A stretch of DNA of 64,000 bases from JBKQHQ01 sp052148715. GTDB taxonomy: Bacteria; Pseudomonadota; Alphaproteobacteria; Rhizobiales; Xanthobacteraceae. The translations under genes were made by a program, and so were the position numbers. The notes below the pieces were generated by a model that was not told where the DNA came from, did not search any database, and was given only the letters and a program-made list of their open reading frames with translations. The stretch spans positions 1 to 64,000 of the forward strand of contig JBKQHQ010000147.1 in NCBI GenBank assembly GCA_052148715.1. Reading direction: 5' to 3'. Shown in pieces: positions 10,486 to 18,529 of the stretch (position 1 is the stretch's first letter; each line of letters starts with the position of its first letter).

Positions 10486-10668
10486 CGAATCTATTCGTCG
10501 AGTCTTTCGTGTGACTGGCGTCGAACCCGGCAATCAGACCGAGAACCATCATGGCACAGCGTGGGTCGGTCGGAAGCGCACGAAAGACATAAGTGCGGCA
10601 TTGCCCGAGGCCGCCGATCGGCGAGCTTTGTGCCAATATTAGCGATCAGCTACGGCACAGGCTATATA

Positions 10669-10705
10669 ATCGTTATAGGGAAACATGGCGGTTGCTATAA
10701 ACGAT
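10669..10705. promoter_or_regulatory. AT-rich inverted repeat, possible operator
   Basis: ATCGTTATAG (10669-10678) and CTATAAACGAT (10695-10705) form an imperfect inverted repeat with one extra base in the second arm, within a distinctly AT-rich intergenic stretch upstream of the minus-strand regulator gene and beside the decayed livF fragment. Function is a guess. Confidence 0.25.
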
Positions 10706-10756
10706 AATTTATTTGGCATATGTTTCTGATTCAACTCAAGGCCTCGAACACGCTCC

Positions 10757-10984
10757 TCACGCGAAATAAGCGCGAGTGATGTCGCTGAGGTCTCGTCCAT
10801 CGCGCATGCTGCCCTCCCAGACCTTGCGGCCGGCCGCCAACACGATGCAGCGCTCGGCGAGCGCCTGTGCCAATTCGAGGTTCTGCTCCACCAGCAGCAA
10901 GGCGACGCCGCTTGCGCGGATGCGCTCGATGACGGGGACAAGCTCGCGCAGCACGCCGCCGAGCATCTGCTGCTCGCGGCCCGA
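10757..10984 (-). pseudogene. Decayed livF fragment (3' part)
   Basis: The last 75 codons of the minus-strand frame ending at 10757 are clearly the C-terminus of a LivF-type ATPase: a degenerate signature (ASGREQQML), then ELVPVIERIRASGVALLLVE and a tail ending SDITRAYFA. Everything before the signature is absent, including Walker A, and the stretch that should carry Walker B between the signature and RELVPV is deleted. It cannot be a working ATPase. The open frame continues to 11302 but those codons are antisense to another fragment. Confidence 0.75.
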
Positions 10985-11402
10985 GGCCGATGGCTGGATC
11001 CCCGCCGCGATGGAGGTGGACCGGCTGCGCGGCCACGTGGCGCAGCTCAAGGAGCTGGCCGCGAAGGCCGGGCGCGACCCGCAAAAGATCGCAGTCGCCC
11101 CGCAATATGTCGTGCATCTCGGCCCGACCAAGGAGGCAGCGGTCGGGCGCTTCCAGCAGAGCCAGATGTACAAGCATCTCATGTCGTTGCGCAAATCGAC
11201 GCTCAAGGAGCAGGCCGGCAGCGCCATGGAGGACATCAATCTGATCGGCGATGCGGACGCGGTGATCGCCAAGGCGCAGGCCCTCAAGGAAGCTGGCGTC
11301 ACCCATTTCCTCGGCCTCTATTTCGCGGCGAACGGCCTGCAGGAGCTGCTCGATCAGATGCAGGCCTTTGCCGAGGACGTGATGCCGAAAATAGTCGCCT
11401 AG
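10985..11402 (+). pseudogene. Luciferase-like (LLM class) oxidoreductase, 3' fragment
   Basis: The plus-strand frame ending at 11402 reads ADGWIPAAMEVDRL, AGRDPQKIAVAPQYVVH and LKEAGVTHFLGLYFAANG, the C-terminal part of an LLM-class flavin/F420 monooxygenase-type protein. The N-terminal two thirds of the barrel are missing and the frame upstream of about 10985 is antisense to the livF remnant. It is a truncated remnant abutting the livF fragment tail-out. Confidence 0.7.
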
Positions 11403-11429
11403 GCACTCCTGTCGTCGAACGGTCGCCGG

Positions 11430-11468
11430 CACTAGAGCATGTCGCGGTCAAATCGACGGACGACACCA
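11430..11468. repeat. Short dispersed repeat, copy 1
   Basis: About 39 bases beginning CACTAGAG and containing GGTCAAATCGACG then ACGACACCA. A second copy lies at 36619-36657 with some mismatches in the first half and one indel. Confidence 0.55.
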
Positions 11469-11581
11469 GGCACATCTTCCACCCGGCTGGGACGGCTCGC
11501 CGCACGAACCGCGCGCCTGATGGCTTCGCCTGACATTCGTCCCGCCCCCCTGTATGTCTTACTGCACGGACTTCATGGGCG

Positions 11582-12040
11582 ATGGGCATGTCAATCGAAT
11601 CCGGTGATTCGGCCGTGGCCGGACACCATGCTCGGATGGGCTGGCGCGGTGTGATCCCGGGCGTGCTGCTGCTTGCAATTGCTGGCCTCACACTCTACGC
11701 CGGCCGCGATCTTCCAGCAGGATCGGAAGGCGGTCACCTCGGGCCAGGTGCCTTGCCCAATTTCCTTTCAGCCACATTATTCGGTCTCGGGATGATCATT
11801 GCCGTCGAGGGGTTTTTTCGCAGGCGCACTGGCGTGCCTGGATCGATGCTGCCTGCGATCGTGCTGGCCGCTTCCGCAAGTGTGTTCTTACTGGCATTTA
11901 CCAAGCTCGGACTTGCCGCCGCGACCGGTCTCGCGGTGACTATCATCGCCGGTTACGGGCTGCGCACACGGCCCGTCGCTTTCGGTTTGGTAGTCGCCGC
12001 CAGCGTTGCGGCGGCGGTGCTCCTGAATTTGTTAAGCTAA
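11582..12040 (+). CDS. tctB: Tripartite tricarboxylate transporter small permease, TctB family
   Basis: Small inner-membrane subunit of a TctCBA secondary transporter. 152 residues with four hydrophobic helices; the first is followed by the TctB-like GPGALPNFL segment near residue 57. Start could also be the Met two codons in or Met19 (11636). It is 19 bases upstream of tctA. No tctC gene for the periplasmic binding protein is seen on either side, so the receptor must be encoded elsewhere or lost. Confidence 0.7.
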   Translation: MGMSIESGDSAVAGHHARMGWRGVIPGVLLLAIAGLTLYAGRDLPAGSEGGHLGPGALPNFLSATLFGLGMIIAVEGFFRRRTGVPGSMLPAIVLAASASVFLLAFTKLGLAAATGLAVTIIAGYGLRTRPVAFGLVVAASVAAAVLLNLLS

Positions 12041-12059
12041 TTTCGAAGGGAGTTTAATC

Positions 12060-13505
12060 ATGGACGTCCTGACCGGCCTGATGCAGGGCTTTGCGCATCT
12101 GCTGGAGCCGGCCGTGACGGCGGCGTGCGTGATTGGATTGTTAGTCGGAATCGTCGCCGGATTCCTTCCCGGCATGAGTCCCCTTGGCGGGCTCGCCCTC
12201 GCATTCTCATTCGTTGGGGCGGTGTTCTCGGCCCTGGGCCCGAACAGCCCGGTCGTTTTTCTCATGGCGGCGGCCTATGGAACACTCTACGGCCGCGCCC
12301 TCGCCGCGATGAACCTGAGCGCACCGGTTTCGGGAAGCGCAGGTGCGCACCCGGACCGGTCGGGCATGGTAGCCGGTCTGTTTGCGGGCATCTTCGTCGC
12401 CGCGATGACCGCCGTGATCGCGGTGTACGCAAGACTCCATGTCACAATAGCCCTGGGGCCTGTTGAACTTGCCGCTGTAATCACTTTTCTGCTTCTCGGC
12501 GCGGTCTCGTTTGGCTGCGGTTCGGCGGCAAGCGCGCTCGCCATGACGGTCCTTGGATTGCTGCTGGGCGTCGTCGGAGACGACCTCGAGACCGGCGCTC
12601 ATCGGCTCACCTTCGGCATCGCGGCGCTGGAAGACGGTATCGGTATGCTTGACGCCGCGATAGGCCTGTTCGTCATAGCCAATATCTTCCACGACCTCGG
12701 TGCGGCCGCGACCGATCGACCGTTGGCCGCTGCTGCAGCCGAGAATCCCGTCCGAGGCGTCGTGCGCGGCACAATCCTCGGCGTGCTGGCGGGATTCCTG
12801 CCAACGAATGGCACGGTCGTCACCACTACGGTGGCCGAGCGGCGCAGGCGGCCGACCGAGGATCCCTTTGACCCGGCAAGTCAAACAGATGCGCATGGGA
12901 TTGTCGCCGCCGCCATGGCGAGCGACGTGCGGTTCAGCGTGTCGTTGATCCCGCTTTTGGCCTGGTTTATTCCGTGCGATGTTGTAAGCGCTCTGTTGCG
13001 CAGAGTTATCTCGGTTCAGGAAGTCCTCACGAACCAAGCCGCCAGGGATCGGATGGAGACGGTCTGGCTCGTCTGCGTAGCCCTTGTCTCGATCCATGTC
13101 GTGCCGTGCGTGATGATTCTGCTTCCTGGGTTCGCACGGCGAATCATCCGTGTCGATATAAGGATTATTGCTCCGCTGGTTATCGCCGGTTGCTGTATAG
13201 CGATATTTTTGGTCACTCCCAACCTCATCGACTTCGCCGTCATGTTCGCCTTCGGTCTGGTCGGCTATTACATGATTCTCGCCGATTTTGATCGCAGCGT
13301 GCTGTTCTTTGCCTTCTTGTTTGCATCGACTTTTGAGGAAAATATCCGCCGCAGTCTGCTGATAGCGCGTGGAGACGCGATGATCTTCCTCGAACGTCCG
13401 ATTTCGGCCGGATTTCTGATTGCGGGCGTACTGCTGTTGATCACCGTCCGCGCGTGGCGGCATAACCGCCGGATCGAGGTCGTCGGTGAGGGAGCAGTGC
13501 GATGA
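12060..13505 (+). CDS. tctA: Tripartite tricarboxylate transporter large permease, TctA family
   Basis: Large permease subunit (481 residues, 10-12 hydrophobic segments). GGGAG precedes the ATG. The first family signature is recognisable as GIVAGFLPGMSPLGGLALAF near residue 30; the second, near residue 245, reads GVLAGFLPTNGTVV and lacks the PG pair normally found there. LTFGIAALEDGIGMLDAAIG matches the family middle. This is a divergent TctA: the fold is clear, but substrate and even activity are less certain than for standard members. Confidence 0.7.
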   Translation: MDVLTGLMQGFAHLLEPAVTAACVIGLLVGIVAGFLPGMSPLGGLALAFSFVGAVFSALGPNSPVVFLMAAAYGTLYGRALAAMNLSAPVSGSAGAHPDRSGMVAGLFAGIFVAAMTAVIAVYARLHVTIALGPVELAAVITFLLLGAVSFGCGSAASALAMTVLGLLLGVVGDDLETGAHRLTFGIAALEDGIGMLDAAIGLFVIANIFHDLGAAATDRPLAAAAAENPVRGVVRGTILGVLAGFLPTNGTVVTTTVAERRRRPTEDPFDPASQTDAHGIVAAAMASDVRFSVSLIPLLAWFIPCDVVSALLRRVISVQEVLTNQAARDRMETVWLVCVALVSIHVVPCVMILLPGFARRIIRVDIRIIAPLVIAGCCIAIFLVTPNLIDFAVMFAFGLVGYYMILADFDRSVLFFAFLFASTFEENIRRSLLIARGDAMIFLERPISAGFLIAGVLLLITVRAWRHNRRIEVVGEGAVR

Positions 13506-13954
13506 GTTCAGGCTGACGGGAGCAATTCGCACATTCCCGCCGTGCCCCGGGCGGTTTCCATCAGAAGTCCATCCGGACAACATTGGCGCCGGCGGCTTCT
13601 TCCGCGACCGCGGTGCCGCGTATCGGGCGAAGGGCGATGTCGAGCACGCGGTTCCGGACGAGAAGAACGAAGCAAGGCGGCGCGGGTGGTGAGCCGGCTT
13701 GACAACGGAATCTCCCCGTACGTTGGAACAAGCATCCCATGCCTTCTCGCGCACCCCACGGCCTATATGCCTGCGAAGGCATTCCGCCGGTCCGCTCCTC
13801 TAATCGGTCCTCTGGGGTCAATCGAAACCCTTCGAGCCGAGTGCGTGGTCGGTCCTGACGTTGATCACGCGGACGAAAACCTAAATTGATCTTGATCCCT
13901 ATCGGTGGCTGCGCAAGCAAATGAAGACGGGACTTCTACTATTGGCGGCAATCC
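13506..13954. other. Intergenic, no convincing gene
   Basis: Open frames on both strands here are short, Arg/Pro-rich and lack ribosome binding sites. A 13-codon leader-like frame (MKTGLLLLAAIHA) runs 13921-13962 and overlaps the start of the next small gene by 8 bases; it may be chance. Confidence 0.4.
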
Positions 13955-14095
13955 ATGCTTGAGGTGGTGTTTGGCATCCTGAGCGCGCTTGGCGATGTTC
14001 TTGCGCCGACCCCGGCAGTGCGTTGGTTCTGGGCCGTTGTCTTTCTAATGATTGTCGTTGCGATCATCGCGGCTGTCAAGAAAATGCCCCTATAA
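13955..14095 (+). CDS. Small single-span membrane protein (46 residues)
   Basis: Frame from ATG 13955 to TAA 14095 encodes 46 residues: a short amphipathic start, then RWFWAVVFLMIVVAIIAAV as one membrane helix, and a KKMPL tail. The Trp-rich start of the helix and the positive C-terminal flank are typical of small membrane proteins. No recognised family; the ribosome binding site is weak. It could be a chance frame. Confidence 0.4.
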   Translation: MLEVVFGILSALGDVLAPTPAVRWFWAVVFLMIVVAIIAAVKKMPL

Positions 14096-14204
14096 GGCCG
14101 AGCCGCGCGTCAAGCGATAGCTAGAGCGCCACGAACCGTTCAACTTTGGTTATCTTGCCCGCCAAGCTGACGTCTTGTAATGGTTCCGTAGGTCGTTCGC
14201 AGGT

Positions 14205-14444
14205 TTGCAGATGAGCGAGATTGCGGATGGGTGGGAAGTCATATCCTGCCGCGCTAAGGAGCCTTGGCATCTGTTCTTCATGTTGTTGCAGATGTTGGTG
14301 GGGAACCCCGAAATAGCTCCGATTTATTCGATGGCCACTTGGACCGTGCATCACATGGCGACAGGGGCAGTCCGGAAAGTAACGGCCCGGACCGAACAAC
14401 AAGCCAAAGAGAAAATTGCCAACGGCATCTTCGATGAGGACTGA
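14205..14444 (+). CDS. Small hypothetical protein (79 residues)
   Basis: Product has a hydrophobic middle (WHLFFMLLQMLVG) and a C-terminus TARTEQQAKEKIANGIFDED that looks like a genuine folded-domain tail (acidic end, amphipathic helix). The composition is unlike that of shadow frames, with few Arg or Pro. No family recognised. The third codon ATG (14211) is an alternative start. Confidence 0.5.
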   Translation: MQMSEIADGWEVISCRAKEPWHLFFMLLQMLVGNPEIAPIYSMATWTVHHMATGAVRKVTARTEQQAKEKIANGIFDED

Positions 14445-14570
14445 AGTCCCACGCCTGGCATACAGTCTTCGTAGATGCGCAGGGCTGATTCGTGTCCGTT
14501 TCCCGGGCTTTTGCTTTCGCCGCGGCAAGCGTGATACCGTTTATGCTAGGGTACTTTCACGGGGGAATTT

Positions 14571-14876
14571 ATGTATTCGGTTGGTCCGATAATCCGATTC
14601 GCGTCCGCGACGTTCCTCACCATTCTATTGGGAGTTTCGGCCGGTGCGTATTCCGACGAGGCAGTGGGTGACGCGGAAGACCTGCTCAAGCAAGTCAAAG
14701 ACAGGTTTGCACGGGGCGAAATCACGCGCACGGATGTGGCGCAAGCCGAGTACCACGTGCTCGAAATGAAATATCGCGCTGGCCTGATTTCCAAGCGGAC
14801 CTATTGCCGACAAGCCCCACCATTCTTGGAGGCGGTCACGACCGGGGCGCCCGCCGAGACGACCTGGGGCGCATAG
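14571..14876 (+). CDS. Small exported hypothetical protein, 3' end possibly altered
   Basis: Starts with a clear signal peptide (FLTILLGVSAGAYSDEA) after GGGGG about 6 bases before the ATG. A helical region follows with AEDLLKQVKDRFARGEI and AEYHVLEMKYRAGLISK, suggesting a short secreted helical protein. From about codon 81 the frame is antisense to the GlxA-like fragment (14801-15019), so the last ~20 codons may have been acquired when that fragment was truncated. No family recognised. Confidence 0.5.
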   Translation: MYSVGPIIRFASATFLTILLGVSAGAYSDEAVGDAEDLLKQVKDRFARGEITRTDVAQAEYHVLEMKYRAGLISKRTYCRQAPPFLEAVTTGAPAETTWGA

Positions 14877-15019
14877 GGCGGTGCCTCGCCGCAGGCGGCC
14901 GCGAGCTCGTTGGCGGTGGCGAAGACTTGCAGGGGCCCGGCAACGTCGAGCAACTGAACCGCCGGATAGGCGAGGATCTCGACTACGCGGTTTGGCGTAA
15001 AACGAGGGTTCTTTGGCAT
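14801..15019 (-). pseudogene. GlxA-type regulator N-terminal fragment
   Basis: Minus-strand frame from ATG 15019: RVVEILAYPAVQLLDVAGPL and a following ELAAACGEAPPYAPQVVSAG are the opening of the DJ-1/PfpI-like domain of GlxA-family AraC regulators. The frame stops at 14801 after about 72 residues, whereas intact GlxA proteins are over 300 residues with a C-terminal helix-turn-helix. The remnant is divergent from the isonitrile-hydratase-like gene at 15084, a usual pairing, so it probably was the local regulator. Confidence 0.65.
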
Positions 15020-15083
15020 TCTCGCCAGAGAGTGCCAGCCTAAAATGGCCTTGTCCATCGCTATCCCGGGAGACCATCGAATC

Positions 15084-15806
15084 ATGATCCCACAGGACGC
15101 CCACCTCCAAATCGGCTCGCTGTTGTTCGAGGGAGTGGATCAGATCGACTTGACCGGTCCCTTCGAGGTCCTGTCACGCTTGCCGAATTCCACCTACCGA
15201 ATCTACGGCAAGACCAACGCACCGATGCGGGACATACGCGGCTTGCGTCTGACGCCGGATGCCGTTCTCGCAGAGGCGCCGCAACTCGACCTCCTGCACG
15301 TGCCGGGAGGCTTCGGCCAAGAGGCGCTGATGGATGACGAGGAGGTGCTCGCGTGGATTCGAAACCAGGCCGCCAGGACGCGATGCCTGTTCTCAGTCTG
15401 CACCGGCGCTCTGATCTGCGGCGCGGCCGGACTGCTCAGAGGGCGCCGAGCCACCACGCATTGGGCTTCGATGCACCTGCTGCCATGCTTCGGCGCATTT
15501 CCGGTGAACGAACGGGTCGTCGTGGACGGGGAAATCGTTTCCGCCGCAGGGGTCACGGCGGGTATCGACGGCGCGCTGCAGGTCGCGGCCCATCTGCGCG
15601 GCGACGAGGTCGCTCAGGCCATCCAGCTGCAGATCGCTTACGCGCCTGAACCGCCTTTCAGCAGCGGGACACCTGAGACGGCGCCGCCCGCCGTGTTGGA
15701 AGGCGTGCGGCATTCCTACCGAGCGGTGACCGAGCAGCGGGAACGGACCGCACGCCGCGTCGCCGAGCGTCTCGGTATTGCCGTAGCATGCGGACGCGCT
15801 GGATAG
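15084..15806 (+). CDS. DJ-1/PfpI family protein, isonitrile hydratase-like
   Basis: Similar to cyclohexyl-isocyanide (isonitrile) hydratase, which turns isonitriles into N-substituted formamides. About 240 residues: QIGSLLFEGVDQIDLTGPFE at the start, LDLLHVPGGFGQEALM with the conserved Gly pair, and the nucleophile elbow FSVCTGALICGAAGLL with Cys near residue 113. RRATTHWASMHLL and ITAGIDGAL-type (VTAGIDGALQ) segments follow. Start set at MIPQDAHLQ (15084) rather than the longer frame at 15045 because it matches family length. The divergent neighbour is a truncated GlxA-type regulator gene. Confidence 0.8.
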   Translation: MIPQDAHLQIGSLLFEGVDQIDLTGPFEVLSRLPNSTYRIYGKTNAPMRDIRGLRLTPDAVLAEAPQLDLLHVPGGFGQEALMDDEEVLAWIRNQAARTRCLFSVCTGALICGAAGLLRGRRATTHWASMHLLPCFGAFPVNERVVVDGEIVSAAGVTAGIDGALQVAAHLRGDEVAQAIQLQIAYAPEPPFSSGTPETAPPAVLEGVRHSYRAVTEQRERTARRVAERLGIAVACGRAG

Positions 15807-15845
15807 TCCGCTCGTCGCTGCACGTGCACCCGCTCTCATGCGGCC

Positions 15846-16472
15846 TCATTGCGGAGATGGCGGCAATTTTGCGAATGCTTCGTCAAGATCGATCGTGATC
15901 GGAACCCTGTCATCCAACGATCCCGATTGCCTCCAGGTCGTGGCGGTCACGGTATGCGGTCCGGAGAAGTTGAAGTCCCCTGAAAGCGTTGGCTTGCCGT
16001 CGATCATGTCGCTGAACTTGGCGATCAGCGAGCTTTTGCGGCCGAACACCATGATTGGAAATGACCAAGGCGAATGGCCGCCCGAAGAGATCATGCTGTA
16101 GACGAAATATTGAGAGTCGGGCGACCATTGCGCGCGGTAGACGTAATACCCGTTCATCCCGCGCGGCGAGGAATAATCCTTCGAAGTCACCGTGTCGCCG
16201 GTGCTCGAGCGGATCACGACGCGGCTTTCCATATCCGGCGTGGTGTAAAGGCTGACGTCCACGGGAAATACCGATGCGCGCATCGCCTTGTCGGGCGCTA
16301 CGAAAATCTGAGTTATGACCTCCCGGCAGCTCGCCTCAGGTCGTGGCGTCGACAAGGATTTGTGCCCGCTGCACCCGGCATCGGCGCGAGCATCCGCAGG
16401 AAGCAGCGTTGCGGATGAAGCGGCCAGGATTGATGCTGCAAGAAACCTAATCAAGCCCGCATAGACTCCCAT
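15846..16472 (-). CDS. Exported hypothetical protein
   Basis: 208 residues starting MGVYAGLIRFLAASILAASS, a signal peptide with cleavage after ADARADA. GGAGG sits 8 bases before this ATG, so the longer frame to 16646 is rejected. The mature part contains YYVYRAQWSPDSQYFVYSMI and PWSFPIMVFGRKS, reminiscent of one beta-propeller-like strand set (WSPDG-type repeat), plus an extracellular-type Cys pair near the start. No family assigned; periplasmic location inferred. Confidence 0.6.
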   Translation of the reverse strand: MGVYAGLIRFLAASILAASSATLLPADARADAGCSGHKSLSTPRPEASCREVITQIFVAPDKAMRASVFPVDVSLYTTPDMESRVVIRSSTGDTVTSKDYSSPRGMNGYYVYRAQWSPDSQYFVYSMISSGGHSPWSFPIMVFGRKSSLIAKFSDMIDGKPTLSGDFNFSGPHTVTATTWRQSGSLDDRVPITIDLDEAFAKLPPSPQ

Positions 16473-16658
16473 GATTTTCCTCCGGCGCCTTAGATACGCG
16501 CGCCCTATTGTGGTATGAGTGCCGACAGACACGGTGAGGAACGAAACGCCCCGCCGTGCCAACTTCCAACTGCTGCATCGCGACATCGGATGCGATACGC
16601 CATAAACTATCGGATTGTTGGCCATATTGCGCATGTCATAGGACAAGGAGGAGAATCC

Positions 16659-17732
16659 ATGGAGGCCACGATGACACGGGCCCTGGCTCGTTCAAAGGTA
16701 TCACTGGTCGCCGCCGCCCTTTCCCTTTCGGTTGCCTCGATGGCCTTGGCCGATGATCCAAGGCTTGCCACGGAAAGCTATACAATTCCGTCAGCTGATC
16801 CTGGCATGCAGCTTTACATCCGCAACAAGCATCCGGCAGGCATCACGAGCTTTTCCGGCGACAAGATCCTTCTTTACGTCCACGGCGCCACTTACCCATC
16901 CGAAACGGCGTTCGATTTGCCGCTCGGCGGCCGATCGATGATGGATTACGTCGCATTGCAAGGCTGGGACGTCTATCTGGTCGATGTGCGAGGCTATGGT
17001 GGCTCGACCAGGCCACCCGAGATGGAAAGGCCGTCGTCGGAGAACAAGCCAATCGCCGACACGATCACCGCCGCGAGAGATGTCGGTACCGCGGTCGACC
17101 ACATCCTGCAAAAGCGTGGCGTCGCCAGGATAAACCTGATGGGTTGGTCGTGGGGTACGGCGATCATGGGCATGTACACCGCCGAACATAACGACAAAGT
17201 GAACCGGCTGGTCCTCTATGCGCCGATGTGGATCTTCAGCACGCGACCCATCATCGGCGGAGACGGCCCGCTCGGAGCCTACCGGACGGTGTCGAAAGAC
17301 TCGGCGAGGGCGCGCTGGCTCACCGGGGTCGCCGACGACAAGAAAGCCGATCTCATCCCGCCTGGCTGGTTCGAGCAGTGGGCCGACGCGACCTGGGCGA
17401 CCGATCCGGAGAGCGCAAAACAAACCCCTTCTGTATTGCGAGCGCCGAATGGCGTGCTTCAGGACGTGCGCGCCTACTGGGCTGCCGGCAAGCCGCAATA
17501 CGACCCCGGCAATATCAAAGTGCCGACGCTGCTCATCCATGCCGAGTGGGACGCGGATTTGCCGAGCGATCAGGCGCGCGGCTACTTCGCCAAGCTGACA
17601 AACGTTCCTTACAAGCGGTTCGTCGAGCTGGGCGAGGGGACGCACACGATCATGATGGAGAAGAACCGAATGCAGTTCTTCCGCGAAGTGATGCTTTTCC
17701 TCAATGAGGCTGATCCTCTTGCCCTGAATTAG
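16659..17732 (+). CDS. Secreted alpha/beta-fold hydrolase
   Basis: 357 residues with a signal peptide (KVSLVAAALSLSVASMALA). GGAGG lies directly upstream of ATG 16659, favouring this start over 16515. Hydrolase features: oxyanion segment LLYVHGATYP, nucleophile elbow LMGWSWGTAIMG with Ser164, acid in IHAEWDADLPS, and catalytic His in GEGTHTIMMEK. It is a carboxylester or lactone hydrolase-type protein acting in the periplasm or outside; substrate unknown. It is divergent from the exported hypothetical gene. Confidence 0.85.
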   Translation: MEATMTRALARSKVSLVAAALSLSVASMALADDPRLATESYTIPSADPGMQLYIRNKHPAGITSFSGDKILLYVHGATYPSETAFDLPLGGRSMMDYVALQGWDVYLVDVRGYGGSTRPPEMERPSSENKPIADTITAARDVGTAVDHILQKRGVARINLMGWSWGTAIMGMYTAEHNDKVNRLVLYAPMWIFSTRPIIGGDGPLGAYRTVSKDSARARWLTGVADDKKADLIPPGWFEQWADATWATDPESAKQTPSVLRAPNGVLQDVRAYWAAGKPQYDPGNIKVPTLLIHAEWDADLPSDQARGYFAKLTNVPYKRFVELGEGTHTIMMEKNRMQFFREVMLFLNEADPLALN

Positions 17733-17763
17733 CCGCCCGTTCTTCGTCCGGTGGAGGAAATCC

Positions 17764-18138
17764 TTGGCCGTAAGTGCGGCATCGGCGCTGCTCGCAGTGG
17801 CCCTGGTGCGTTCGGCAGCCGGCGCGACGTTCACCTGCACGTTTACCGAGCCATGGGTGACGCTGACATATTCGGCCTCTACCCGGCTTGTAGTAACCAG
17901 GAGCACGGCCGAGCGTGGGGAAATTGTTGCGAGGCACATTTCCCTGCGGCGGGCTGGGTCGAGCGTTTTTTTGTTGCGCAACGCACGAGGTGTCGTTGTT
18001 GCACGGCTGGAATTGACCGGCCACGGCACCGATGGAATGTCCGACACCGTCTACCCGTACAGTATTTCGCCCACTCTGATAGCCAATAGCAGTGGGAGCG
18101 GCGGATGTTATCGCCGTCGAAGCACCCCATACGGATGA
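17764..18138 (+). CDS. Small exported hypothetical protein, TTG start
   Basis: TTG at 17764 is preceded by GTGGAGGAAATCC, a good ribosome binding site, 31 bases after the hydrolase stop. The 124-residue product has an export signal (SAASALLAVALVRSAAGATF) and then a compact beta-like domain with TEPWVTLTYSASTRLVV and a C-terminal ANSSGSGGCYRRR. Two Cys could form a disulphide. No family recognised; co-transcription with the hydrolase is likely. Confidence 0.5.
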   Translation: MAVSAASALLAVALVRSAAGATFTCTFTEPWVTLTYSASTRLVVTRSTAERGEIVARHISLRRAGSSVFLLRNARGVVVARLELTGHGTDGMSDTVYPYSISPTLIANSSGSGGCYRRRSTPYG

Positions 18139-18529
18139 CAGCGATCACGGAAAGGCCAAGGCCTATGCCGCGCGGCTGCTGATTTCGGTGCCCATTCCCT
18201 TCGGGCCGGTTTCCTCGCCAGCACGACCTGTGGTGTCGCACGTCGACGCGATCAGCGGTCAAGCGGACGTGCCGGTTACGCGCTCGAAACGGCGTAACTG
18301 ACCCAGAGCCGCCCTGAGCATTGTCCTCGCTCTCGCAGCGGCTGGTGCGAGATTGCACCGTTCCCGTCCGGTGCGCTGACCGCAGAGCCTTTCGTTCGTC
18401 GGGCCGAAGGCGCGCGAGCGGGGCACGGGCCCGAGTCCGACCCCTTTTCCTGGTATTGCTTTCGATAGGCCGGATGGGCCAAGGCGATGATGACGCCGAA
18501 AGCCGGCCGCGATGCGAAGCTTCGCCGGA
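18139..18529. other. Intergenic, no gene seen
   Basis: About 390 bases between convergent genes. Only Arg-rich open frames without ribosome binding sites are present, and no clear terminator hairpin with T-run was found. Confidence 0.5.

Noticed and set aside
10985..11302. 181-residue intact protein on the minus strand (frame 10757-11302)
   Set aside because: Only the last 75 codons are livF-like; the rest is antisense to the luciferase-like fragment.
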